From: Sulfitobacter sp.
GTDB lineage: Bacteria; Pseudomonadota; Alphaproteobacteria; Rhodobacterales; Rhodobacteraceae
Reading direction: 5' to 3'
NCBI GenBank assembly: GCA_024636395.1
Contig: JAGXHD010000149.1
Location: forward strand, 1-17,714
DNA length: 17,714 nucleotides
In this document: piece by piece, positions 7,543 through 14,933 of the stretch
Layout: each line of letters opens with the position of its first letter
Numbering within the stretch: the first letter of the stretch is position 1
Made by a program: the position numbers and the translations under genes
Notes under the pieces: generated by a model
Seen by the model: only the letters and a program-made list of their open reading frames with translations
Databases searched by the model: none
Told to the model about the DNA's origin: nothing

Positions 7543-8486
7543 ACTTAGCGCCGGAAATCGCAATCATCGGCGCCGGGATGGCGGGTCTGACCTGCGCACG
7601 AGCACTGCAGAAGCGCGGCCTGAACTCCGTCATCTTCGACAAGGGACGCGGACTAGGCGGCCGAATGGCGACCCGCCGTGCGGACGGCGGTTTTCAATTC
7701 GATCACGGAGCGCAGTATCTCTCTGCCCGGGACAGTGGTTTTGCAGACATGCTGCACCGCGCCGAAGCCGCTGGCGCAGTTGCACGCTGGCCAGAAAACA
7801 AGGAACCGACAGCATTTGTCGGTATTCCCGGAATGACCGGCCTCGCCAAGCATCTGAGCGAGGGACTGGAGATCCGACGCGCGACGCGCGTGCAACGCAT
7901 CGTCCCGGCAGAGGGCCGCTGGCAACTTGAATGGCAGGACGGCAAAGCACTGTTTGACCGTGTGATCATCACTGTCCCTGCCCCCCAGGTCGCCCCGCTA
8001 TTGCCGCAAACCGATGAGTTCAACACTGCTTTGGAAACCGTTGAGATGGACCCGTGCCTGACCCTGATGATGAGCCTTCCTCATGGATTCGACCTGCCTT
8101 TTGTGACCCGCCGCACCCCCGATGAGGACATATCCTGGATCGCGTGTGACAGCACCAAGCCGGGGCGACCAGGCGAAACCTGCGTGGTGGCGCAGGCCAG
8201 TCGCGACTGGAGCCTGCGACATCTAGACCTGGAACTTGACAGCATCGCGGAACGGATGCTGCATCTCGTGAACCAGATCATCGGCACCGGTCCGAATGTC
8301 GCACCGGTCTATATGTCAGCCCATCGCTGGCGATATGCTTTCGTGGCGACGCCCCTGGGACAGCCGTACCTTAATGACAGGGCAAGCACTCTCTTTGCGG
8401 GTGGTGATTGGTGCCTTGGCGCAAAGGCCGAACACGCATGGATCAGTGGACGCGGCATCGCCGATGCACTGGCGGAAAGCCTCTGA
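7536..8486 (+). CDS. Renalase-like FAD/NAD(P)-dependent oxidoreductase
   Basis: A 316-residue flavoprotein with the N-terminal FAD Rossmann motif (IAIIGAGMAGLTCARAL, residues 8-24), the KGRGLGGRMATRR segment characteristic of renalase-like proteins, and FDHGAQYLSAR soon after. The C-terminal FAD contact is visible as LFAGGDWCLGAKAEHAWISG followed by a Gly-Ile-Ala helix. Bacterial renalases oxidise mis-reduced 2- or 6-dihydro isomers of NAD(P)H; that activity is plausible here but inferred only from family. The ATG at 7536 overlaps the DUF427 stop by seven bases and follows GGGAGCGAAGG. As last gene of the set, and beside an NADP-type SDR, it would fit a nicotinamide or flavin housekeeping role. 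No obvious terminator follows. Confidence 0.88.
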   Translation: MVDLAPEIAIIGAGMAGLTCARALQKRGLNSVIFDKGRGLGGRMATRRADGGFQFDHGAQYLSARDSGFADMLHRAEAAGAVARWPENKEPTAFVGIPGMTGLAKHLSEGLEIRRATRVQRIVPAEGRWQLEWQDGKALFDRVIITVPAPQVAPLLPQTDEFNTALETVEMDPCLTLMMSLPHGFDLPFVTRRTPDEDISWIACDSTKPGRPGETCVVAQASRDWSLRHLDLELDSIAERMLHLVNQIIGTGPNVAPVYMSAHRWRYAFVATPLGQPYLNDRASTLFAGGDWCLGAKAEHAWISGRGIADALAESL

Positions 8487-8731
8487 TACCGGTGAGATGC
8501 CTCGCGCCCGACAGGATCCCGTTTCATAATGACCTACAGGCGCCACACACACCCTAGTGGCACTGGTCGACTGCAAATCGCAGGAGCTGCACTGCGGCGT
8601 CTGGCTTCAGAAATCTCCCAGATGGTCGTTCTGCATGGCGTCCGCAGCCATGCAACCACAGCATATCGACTATGGTTAGGGATTTTGCGATTGGTCCTTA
8701 TCTTTGGGTCAAGCAAGAACGCATAATTAAA

Positions 8732-8917
8732 ATGAAAGACCTAACAATGAATACGCAACCGCAGTTCAATACGCATACCCAAGCCGAGATCCAAATGATT
8801 ATCCATCGGGCGCACCGAATGCGCAGCGAATATCTTGGTAAGCTGATCAAGGATGGTTTTTCCAACCTTCGCGGAGTTTTCCGGCACAAGAAACCGGTCG
8901 GTGACGCAGCGGCCTGA
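8732..8917 (+). CDS. 61-aa basic small protein
   Basis: The protein reads MKDLTMNTQPQFNTHTQ..., then a helical amphipathic stretch (EIQMIIHRAHRMRSEYLGKL) and a basic end (FRHKKPVGDAAA). Short basic proteins of this shape, with 'a..lR.e.l..l' helices, commonly accompany DUF1127 genes in Rhodobacterales; here the DUF1127 gene lies 170 bases downstream. The start could also be the ATG at 8747 (56 aa); neither has a strong Shine-Dalgarno sequence. No signal peptide is seen. RNA or membrane association is possible but not shown. Confidence 0.6.
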   Translation: MKDLTMNTQPQFNTHTQAEIQMIIHRAHRMRSEYLGKLIKDGFSNLRGVFRHKKPVGDAAA

Positions 8918-9087
8918 GTTCTGGCGGCTTCTCCAAAAGATGCCGTGATCTCTCCTAGCCAAAGACTGACACCTCTCAGGCTTGCTCCACAGTGAGGAGC
9001 CAGCCGCACTCGCAAGCAAAGCCGAATGCAATCATTCGCAAACCGCGATGGATCAAATTGCACCATCCGCACCGAAAGACAAACGAT

Positions 9088-9318
9088 ATGACACTTCAGA
9101 GCATCCGCACCATCAATCCCTTTGAGCGGTTCCACAATTTGATCCAGCAGTTCAAGGCCGACCGCGCAGAGAGACGCAGGGTGAGAGCCGTCTACGACCG
9201 TACATGGCGCGAGCTTTCGGCAATGTCCGACCGGGAACGGGCGGATATCGGCATTCACAGCTCCGACATTCCCCGGGTCGCGTCCGAAGCTGCTGCATTG
9301 AGCCGCAAGGCACCCTAG
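9088..9318 (+). CDS. DUF1127 domain small protein
   Basis: A 76-residue protein with the DUF1127 signature at its C-terminal half: YDRTWRELSAMSDRERADIG followed by IHSSDIPRVASEAA (residues 36-69). It is preceded by an Arg-rich helix (KADRAERRRVRAV). DUF1127 proteins in alphaproteobacteria are small and basic. Characterised examples bind RNA and affect sRNA maturation or stress and phosphate/carbon responses, so an RNA-linked role is reasonable but inferred. The ATG at 9088 is chosen over an earlier in-frame codon at 8992, whose extension is basic and non-conserved. It forms a pair with the upstream 61-aa gene, possibly one transcript. Confidence 0.85.
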   Translation: MTLQSIRTINPFERFHNLIQQFKADRAERRRVRAVYDRTWRELSAMSDRERADIGIHSSDIPRVASEAAALSRKAP

Positions 9319-10035
9319 TTTACCATAACGTCCCCAAAGCATCCCGAGCAATCATTGAAATGATGGCGATCCTGTCGTGAGCGACCTTGAGGCGTGACTT
9401 TCAACGTTGTGCTCAAACGCGAGCCTGCCATCGGAGAACCCCGATGGCACGCATGTGCGATCCCATCTGAGCGTCGGCACCGAACAAGTCCCTATACGCG
9501 CTGAGGCAGCGCGTTTGCGTCAATTCGTCCTGATGCTACCGCTGCTATCAGACCGACCGTACTTCGTTAAGTGCGGTGTCACCGAACGCTTGCAAGAGAC
9601 GCAATCGACCTTGCCGAAAGGATCTGCGCCCCAAGTGCTGTATTGTTCGATTGCTAGCGCCTTGGAGCCTCGTAGCAATCGGACCCAACTTGGAGCCCTT
9701 TGTATCTCTTGGAGCTGCGAAAGCGCTGGCACTAGAAAGCCTGAGTCGAACAAGTTCATGCAGGCCTACTATTGCGGGAATTACGGCAAAGTAATTGCCA
9801 TGTCATAAGCTTCGTTCACATGCTCCTGACCGGACAGGCCACCCACTCTCATCGGCTCAGGTCTGGGGGTGGAGACCCAGCAATATCTTTCACTCGAAAT
9901 ACGAGGTGCGGATGTTGATTTCGCTGAATTAAGAAACCGTGACCTAGCCGCCTTCGGCAGTAAGAAGCCATTTAGGCGGGGGATACCAGAAATACCCCTT
10001 GTTCAGCTAGCAGACCAAAGAAGCTGTGCTGTTTG
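9319..10035. other. 717-base stretch without a convincing gene
   Basis: Two open frames (9407-9808 and from 9869) exist but carry no recognisable domain or good ribosome site; the second runs antisense into the anti-sigma gene. The stretch holds a 9-bp hairpin at 9426-9449, three copies of CTTGGAGC at 9661, 9689 and 9708, and a small GGCAA-N5-TTGCC hairpin near 9785. Function is not evident. Confidence 0.45.
9426..9449. repeat. 9-bp hairpin TGCCATCGG-N6-CCGATGGCA
   Basis: The arms are exact reverse complements around AGAACC. It lies 108 bases after the DUF1127 stop. No T tract follows on the plus strand, so it is at best a weak or Rho-assisted terminator or the stem of a small RNA. Confidence 0.4.
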
Positions 10036-10728
10036 TCAGATAGAGTCTGAAACATTCGGAATATCGACAGTACCGAAAACCCGCCCGGATGGTGACCCGG
10101 TTACCGACCCGCCGATCGGCTCCTCAGATACGCCCAGGGTTAGCGTGCCTTGAACCATCGCAATTTCAGGTGGCAGCCGCAGCCGGATGCTTTCACCGTC
10201 AGGCCATAGGCCAACCGATTGCGCAGGCTCGTCCGGGCCATGCGCCCATAATTGCAAGATCCGCCCTTCCGGTGCGGCTCCGGCAGTGCGGGTCAGGATC
10301 ACTTCGTTTCGAATTTTATCGACCACGGCAACCACACGGAAATCACCCGCCTGCGACATGATTTCAGCAGTATAAAGCGGCCCGGCCTGATCTGTTGGTC
10401 CGGGTTGCCACAGGATGAAGCCCAAGACGAACGTTGCTGCGACAGCCCCCCCTGCCAGCGCCTGCCACAGGCCAAGGCGGCGCCAGACAGATACTCTTGC
10501 AGTTTCCGGAAACAACTGATGCATGATGGCTGTTTTCGCCCTGACGGGTGGGGTCACAGATTCAAAGTCGGCTATTTCCGACAGTACGGCCTGCCACTCC
10601 GCAATGCGGGCTGAAAATACAGGATCTGACAACGCGCGCCTGCGCGCCGCTTCCATCTCATCTGCAGGAAGCAATCCAATAGCATATTCCGCCGCCAACA
10701 TCTCGTCGTCGTCAAACTCTTCACTCAT
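10036..10728 (-). CDS. Membrane anti-sigma factor, RskA-type
   Basis: A 230-residue single-pass protein. An acidic N-terminal cytoplasmic part (MSEEFDDDEMLAAEYAIGLL, to about residue 75) matches the sigma-binding domain of RskA-like anti-sigma factors, with 'A.eYaLGlL...e...e..l..dp' visible. One membrane helix spans about residues 88-107 (WQALAGGAVAATFVLGFILW), followed by an RskA-type periplasmic domain with LQLWAHGPDEPAQSVGLW and LTLGVSEEP. There is no HxxxCxxC zinc motif, and the N-terminal domain has no Cys, so it is not a ChrR-like ZAS sensor. Release probably depends on proteolysis at the membrane. The ATG at 10728 overlaps the sigma stop (ATGA); an alternative GTG at 10746 is less likely. 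Confidence 0.9.
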   Translation of the reverse strand: MSEEFDDDEMLAAEYAIGLLPADEMEAARRRALSDPVFSARIAEWQAVLSEIADFESVTPPVRAKTAIMHQLFPETARVSVWRRLGLWQALAGGAVAATFVLGFILWQPGPTDQAGPLYTAEIMSQAGDFRVVAVVDKIRNEVILTRTAGAAPEGRILQLWAHGPDEPAQSVGLWPDGESIRLRLPPEIAMVQGTLTLGVSEEPIGGSVTGSPSGRVFGTVDIPNVSDSI

Positions 10729-11294
10729 TGGGTCATACACTCCCACAGAGCCGTCAATCCACGGCGCAACGATGTCCGCATCGTGTTCAAAGGCACATTC
10801 GCCCGCTCCGCCAGATCAGCATAGCTATACCCGTCAAAGTAGGCTGCTTTGATACCATCGCTCCGGTCGTCGGGAAGCGAACTGAGGCAATCTTTGATCC
10901 GCCCTGCCCTTGATACGGAGAATTCAGATTGTTCGGCCGTCATGCGAGGTCCCGTCGATACGTCGCCGTGATCAGCCAAGTCGCTGTCTTCACGCAGCGC
11001 GCGCAACCGATCAATGGACGTATTGCGTGCATTGGTGATCAACCATGTCATCGGAGAATGCCCAGTCACGCTGTACTGCGCGGCATTGTTCCAAATCTTG
11101 ATGTAAGTATCCTGCATGGCATCCTCGGCGGCAGCATTCGTCCCCAAGATACGGACGCAGATGGCGTAAAGTTTCGCACTGGTCGCATCATAGAGAGCAT
11201 CGAAGGCTTTGCGATCACCTAAGGCACAGCGCGAAATCAGCTCTTCAAGCTCTGCTCCGGCAGATTTGTGAGTATCGTCCTCGCTGCCTCTCAT
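10725..11294 (-). CDS. ECF RNA polymerase sigma factor
   Basis: A 189-residue sigma-70-family group 4 factor. Region 2 runs about residues 25-97, with the core-binding segment AEDAMQDTYIKIWNNAAQY and the -10-binding helix SPMTWLITNARNTSIDRLR. Region 4 runs about 132-186, with LPDDRSDGIKAAYFDGYSYA and the recognition helix VPLNTMRTSLRRGL. It lies directly upstream of, and overlaps, its RskA-type anti-sigma partner. Such pairs usually autoregulate and answer envelope or redox stress. Sequence before the start is AT-rich with a near-palindrome AAATTTTC-AAA-GAAAATCT (around 11298-11316), which may matter for its own expression. Targets are unknown; the neighbouring redox operon and DUF1127 gene are candidates by position only. 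Confidence 0.93.
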   Translation of the reverse strand: MRGSEDDTHKSAGAELEELISRCALGDRKAFDALYDATSAKLYAICVRILGTNAAAEDAMQDTYIKIWNNAAQYSVTGHSPMTWLITNARNTSIDRLRALREDSDLADHGDVSTGPRMTAEQSEFSVSRAGRIKDCLSSLPDDRSDGIKAAYFDGYSYADLAERANVPLNTMRTSLRRGLTALWECMTQ

Positions 11295-12157
11295 GAGAAA
11301 TTTTCAAAGAAAATCTGCACGTGTAAAATTTCAGCCCCCATCCGTCCGCAACTTGCCTAATTGACCCGAAAACAACAAGGTATTGCAACCAGAAAGGACG
11401 CTACCACGGTGATCAAGCACATAGCCGCGTTCACGTTTGCCCCTTGCTGCTTCGACAATCACCACCTGCCAAGCCGGGATAATGGGGTATGCTTTGGTCG
11501 AGAAGGGCAACACGCTTGTCATAAACGCGGGTATTCCCGCGCCAGGCGGGGTAAACGAATATGCGATCGGAGGCACCGCTGCGTAACATCGCCGATCGCC
11601 CATTCGCAGATTTGGACTAGCTTAGAACAGATCCGAGACAGTCAGCTTGAAGCGCCTGTTAGTAGATCCGCCTGCGCCTTGAATTAGTTGAAAACCATCG
11701 CGGCCTGGCCTGACCAACAGAGCTATGGACAGCCGACTTCGCGGTTGTGATCATGTCCCGCCGGATAGCGAGCAATGTTGATACCGCCGAGCAGATCAAA
11801 GGGGGGCGACGTACGCGATGTTCAGCGCCAACTGGGGCATGCAAAGATGAACTGCACCGCCGGATACTCATGCTTCAAGTTTCAAGATGCTCTGGCTATC
11901 GCCGAAGCCATTGAAATCAGATGGTAGGGCCGTTGAGACAGACAGCCCTACCCGGACCTCAGGAAGGTTGTCCGACACCGCTGCAAAGCCGCCCTGAGCA
12001 AAGATTTCCGCACAGGACGTGCACTGATTTTATCTCTCGCACAATGCGGGTCGATTCATGGTAGGAGGTTTGACCGAGCCCTGTCTGCCGACAAGTGAGG
12101 CGCAGCCACGAGGATCCTTCGAAAACGTTCTTTTGCAGCTCAAAAAAGGTGGACGAA
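11295..12157. other. 863-base stretch without a convincing gene
   Basis: It carries the promoter region of the leftward sigma gene and, at its right end, the leader of the dioxygenase gene, including GGTGG before the ATG. Short open frames on both strands (for example 11331-11603 minus, 11361-11687 plus) have no family signature. A plus-strand peptide near 11739-11817 (ADFAVVIMSRRIASN) may be a decayed gene piece, but I cannot name it. One clear hairpin lies at 11923-11952. Confidence 0.45.
11923..11952. repeat. 8-bp hairpin GGTAGGGC-N14-GCCCTACC
   Basis: Exact complementary arms around a 14-base loop, about 205 bases before the dioxygenase start. There is no U-rich tail on either strand, so terminator function is doubtful. 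It may be a structural RNA element or a regulator site. Confidence 0.4.
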
Positions 12158-12709
12158 ATGTTTTCAGTGCATGCAATACCGGATGCGTTCACCGCAAGTG
12201 AATGCGAGATAATAATCGCGAAAATATCCGAAGCGCCAACCGACGAAGCACTCCTCGTAGGCAGGCAGAAAAATCACAATTTTCGAAAAGCAGAGTTGGT
12301 CTGGACAGATAACGTCGTTGGCATGGAGGGGGTGATGGATCGCCTGATCGATCTCGTACGAAGATCAAACAGAGATCAATTTGAATTCGATCTGCGCGAG
12401 TTTGCTGAGAGTCCTCAGGTTGCAATCTACAAATCGTCAGACAGCGGACATTTTGCGTGGCACTCCGATATCGGCGGAGGTATCGCCTCCGGAAAACGAA
12501 AACTTACCCTCGTGCTCCAATTGAGTGGTGCGGACACCTACGAAGGCGGCAATCTTGAAATCATGCCTGGCGCTCAAATTCTTACCGCCAGTCGCGTTCA
12601 GGGATGTGTCAGTATTTTTCCAAGTTTCATACTTCATCAAGTGACGCCGGTCAAAGGTGGCACACGATATTCATTGACTGTTTGGGCGCACGGTCCTGCG
12701 TTCAAGTAA
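12158..12709 (+). CDS. 2-oxoglutarate/Fe(II)-dependent dioxygenase (prolyl-4-hydroxylase/PKHD type)
   Basis: A 183-residue double-stranded beta-helix enzyme. The iron triad is visible as H102 and D104 in HFAWHSDIG and H160 in FPSFILHQVTPV. R170 in GGTRYSLTVW is the expected 2-oxoglutarate carboxylate ligand. Between them lies KLTLVLQLSGADTYEGGNLE, typical of the P4H/PKHD group. Members hydroxylate peptidyl or free amino acids or small molecules using O2 and 2-oxoglutarate; the substrate here is unknown. The start at 12158 has GGTGG seven bases upstream and directly precedes the conserved fold; the longer frame from 12095 adds nothing conserved. There is no signal peptide, so it is cytoplasmic. 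It is probably monocistronic, convergent with the caspase operon. Confidence 0.9.
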   Translation: MFSVHAIPDAFTASECEIIIAKISEAPTDEALLVGRQKNHNFRKAELVWTDNVVGMEGVMDRLIDLVRRSNRDQFEFDLREFAESPQVAIYKSSDSGHFAWHSDIGGGIASGKRKLTLVLQLSGADTYEGGNLEIMPGAQILTASRVQGCVSIFPSFILHQVTPVKGGTRYSLTVWAHGPAFK

Positions 12710-12918
12710 ATGCCATGTTGGCTGGCCCTCCGACGCCGGACACTCAACCGCTGAGCGGGGATCGAAGTGGTCGCAGACAGCTATGCACTTGAAATGGCGT
12801 ATGCTCCCCCGCCAATATAGGTGTTCTTTTCCGCGCCATGCTACGTTTCCGCTGTGCTGGCTTTTACCAATCCGGCAACGAGTGCTTACAAACAAATCGC
12901 CTCAAGCCCTGCCAGTCG

Positions 12919-13677
12919 TCACTCCGAAGCGCAGGCAACACGATTTTCTTCGTTGAATTGATAAACAAGGCTTTCAACCGAACATCCGTAGTTCGGGTAG
13001 AGCGCCTCACGCTGAGATTCAGCAAAGTATTCAAAATAGTCCCAGAAGCTCACCACTTCCTCAGCGAAATATGCCTTCAGCAGGTCCTCGACACAAAGCT
13101 TTGCCTGAATACAAAACTCGACCTCGGTGTAAAATTCGTATACTTTATCAACATGTTGCGACCAAGTGACATACTCATCTTCTGGACCGCTTCGCCAATT
13201 CTCGACAATAGTTCTGCCGATGTTGTATTTTATATCGTCAAACGCTGTCTCGGGAATATTGGCCGGGATCGGACCCTGAGCTTCTAATGCCTCCTCAAGC
13301 TCACCTCTTAGAAGCGCGTAAGATTCGCGTGCATCCGCGGATTGCCAACTCAACATCAAGTTTCTGGACTGCTCCCTTTTTGCGTCCACTCTCTCCAGAT
13401 AAAACTGATACGCGGCAATGACAGCGGATGCTGAAATAGCAGCGAGTGACACGATCCGAAAAACACTTTCAAGACTTTGTAGCCGCTTCGGCGCATCCCC
13501 GCCCGGCTTGACGGCGACACTCCGTCCCCCAAGCGGCGCTTCTACACCTTCGGAGTTTTCGTCTGAGTCTTCCGAAGCATCCAGCAGGCCGGTCGCCTCG
13601 ACTGCTTCGGCGCCAAGCTGCATCTCCTCGTCATAGCTTTTCGCAATGCGCTTTCGTTTGACCGGTTTAGCACTCAC
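12919..13677 (-). CDS. Single-pass membrane protein of unknown function (DUF4760-like region)
   Basis: A 252-residue protein from the GTG at 13677, which has GAGG upstream. A TTG at 13689 lacks one but would add four residues. The N-terminal 70 residues are charged and low-complexity (KRKR near the start, then an acidic EDSDENSEGVE run). One membrane helix follows at about 72-93 (VFRIVSLAAISASAVIAAYQ), then a likely coiled coil and a helical C-terminal domain with aromatic residues (VYEFYTEVEFCIQAKLC, AEEVVSFWDYFEYF) and four cysteines. The helical domain resembles DUF4760-type proteins, a weak impression. It is the last gene of the caspase operon, overlapping the secreted Cys-rich gene by 11 bases, so it probably works with it at the membrane. 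Confidence 0.75.
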   Translation of the reverse strand: MSAKPVKRKRIAKSYDEEMQLGAEAVEATGLLDASEDSDENSEGVEAPLGGRSVAVKPGGDAPKRLQSLESVFRIVSLAAISASAVIAAYQFYLERVDAKREQSRNLMLSWQSADARESYALLRGELEEALEAQGPIPANIPETAFDDIKYNIGRTIVENWRSGPEDEYVTWSQHVDKVYEFYTEVEFCIQAKLCVEDLLKAYFAEEVVSFWDYFEYFAESQREALYPNYGCSVESLVYQFNEENRVACASE

Positions 13678-14059
13678 TGCGGACCTCAACGCTTATGACA
13701 CCCGGGCTTTCAAGATCCGCTTGCTGCAACGCATCGGCGAGACATTTCATGGCCGCCACGGGGATCAGAAATGACTCATCGACGTCGGCCTCTTGGGTAC
13801 GGTCGCTTTGCAACGTCGGCTGAGGCATAGGTGTGCCGCCTCGATCCGCACCGCACGCACCCAGTTCAACAAGATGAACCTCGATCCCGTCAGCTTGCAC
13901 ACGATCGAATTCGCTCGAAAATCGCTCAAGGTAGCATTTCGCCAGTGGCTTCGATAATGTCACCTCACGCGCACAAAACCCGCAATCAGCAAGCATCGGG
14001 GTCGCCCCAGCGACAAAAGCCGCCGTCAACGCAAATAGATAGTTATGACGCTTTTTCAT
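13667..14059 (-). CDS. Secreted six-cysteine small protein
   Basis: A 130-residue protein. Residues 1-24 form a signal peptide (MKKRHNYLFALTAAFVAGAT..., cleavage after MLA). The mature part has six cysteines at about 26, 29, 42, 69, 106 and 130, including a DCGFC CxxC motif at its very start and a C-terminal Cys, so three disulfides in the periplasm are plausible. The 'LADC' context is not a good lipobox. The ATG at 14059 has GGGAGGGGGATCGG before it and is much better than the longer frame from 14095. It lies 36 bases after the M15 gene and overlaps the membrane-protein gene, firmly inside the operon. No family was recognised; an inhibitor, adaptor or substrate of the neighbouring proteases is a guess. 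Confidence 0.75.
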   Translation of the reverse strand: MKKRHNYLFALTAAFVAGATPMLADCGFCAREVTLSKPLAKCYLERFSSEFDRVQADGIEVHLVELGACGADRGGTPMPQPTLQSDRTQEADVDESFLIPVAAMKCLADALQQADLESPGVISVEVRSEC

Positions 14060-14095
14060 CCGATCCCCCTCCCAATTTGAAGCCGTATTTATCAT

Positions 14096-14896
14096 TCATC
14101 TGAGGCCAGCCTCCTGAACAAGTCGGGCGTATAGGATCAATTCAGGACGGTATTCGAAGTGCATACCATCGAAGTGATGCCACTTGCCGCCCCAGATAAA
14201 TCCAAAGCGCTCCATGTGCCGGACGAGGCTTTCAGGATAATGGTTCTTGTATTCTCCAGCGTCGCCCTCGACTGCCCCGGCCCAACGCCAATATCCCCCA
14301 AGGTCTGTATTGAAATCCACTGCAATGCCAAAGCTATGGGCGCTCAATCTCCGCGTTCCCGCAATAACGCGCCAGTTGAAACTGCCGCCAACGTTGGCAA
14401 AGTACTGGTCCATCGCACGCCCATCTGCCGCGATGCCGTTTAGTGCTGCCTGCAACTGCTGTGCGGCACAGTACTCTCGGGTAACCGCAAAGGTCGTATT
14501 CAGGGCCGCACCGCGATAAGTCGTGCGCACCAGCGACGACGCGACCGCGCGCTCGCTTTCGCCGTACAGGGCGCGAAACATCGGATCGTTTCGCACGCGC
14601 CCCGGGTCAAACCAGGGGGTTTCACGAATGGTTAGATCAAAATCGAGTGGGTAGACGATGGCAAACTGATCTTTGATGGTCCCATCGTTTATCCGTGCGA
14701 GTACGGATCGTTCTTCATCCGCTCCAAGCGGAAGGGTGGTCGTCCCGATCGTCAAGGTGCCGGCCACGTCGTCAACCGTCACACCGGGATATGCCAGTTC
14801 CAACGCTTCAGACAGAGCCGGACGTTCTGATGCAACAGGCAGCGACATCGTAAGAAAATTCCGTGCCTCGCAAGCTGCCGCCTTGCCTTCCGGCAA
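14096..14896 (-). CDS. M15-family metallopeptidase (VanY-like D,D-carboxypeptidase fold)
   Basis: The zinc-site motifs of peptidase family M15 are clear near the C-terminus: SAHSFGIAVDFN (H and D ligands) and HHFDGMHFEYRP (catalytic Asp and third ligand His in DxxH). These enzymes cut peptidoglycan peptides, so substrate and periplasmic location fit the envelope setting. The start is uncertain. The in-frame TTG at 14896 is given; an ATG at 14848 is the only in-frame ATG near the N-terminus. The frame stays open upstream to a TAG at 14954-14956 and encodes DCPVLGDRLLPEG, which looks like mature secreted sequence without its signal peptide. An out-of-frame ATG at 14925 begins a hydrophobic MIALSLAIG run, so a frameshift near 14900 is possible. 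It follows the caspase gene closely. Confidence 0.87.
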   Translation of the reverse strand: MPEGKAAACEARNFLTMSLPVASERPALSEALELAYPGVTVDDVAGTLTIGTTTLPLGADEERSVLARINDGTIKDQFAIVYPLDFDLTIRETPWFDPGRVRNDPMFRALYGESERAVASSLVRTTYRGAALNTTFAVTREYCAAQQLQAALNGIAADGRAMDQYFANVGGSFNWRVIAGTRRLSAHSFGIAVDFNTDLGGYWRWAGAVEGDAGEYKNHYPESLVRHMERFGFIWGGKWHHFDGMHFEYRPELILYARLVQEAGLR

Positions 14897-14933
14897 CAGC
14901 CGATCGCCAAGGACAGGGCAATCATGCGCGAAA

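Noticed and set aside
8529..8726. 65-codon plus-strand open frame after the renalase-like gene
   Set aside because: Only a weak ribosome site and no similarity; a genuine small protein cannot be excluded.
9661..9715. Three CTTGGAGC copies considered as a CRISPR or iteron array
   Set aside because: Repeats are only 8 bases with uneven spacing (28 and 19), too short for either.
9407..9808. 133-codon plus-strand open frame
   Set aside because: No domain, no ribosome site, amino-acid make-up unlike neighbours; probably chance in a non-coding stretch.
9869..10153. 94-codon plus-strand open frame
   Set aside because: Its 3' third is antisense to the well-supported anti-sigma gene and it has no recognisable family.
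11331..11603. 90-codon minus-strand open frame upstream of the sigma gene
   Set aside because: No family signature; it covers the likely promoter region of the sigma gene.
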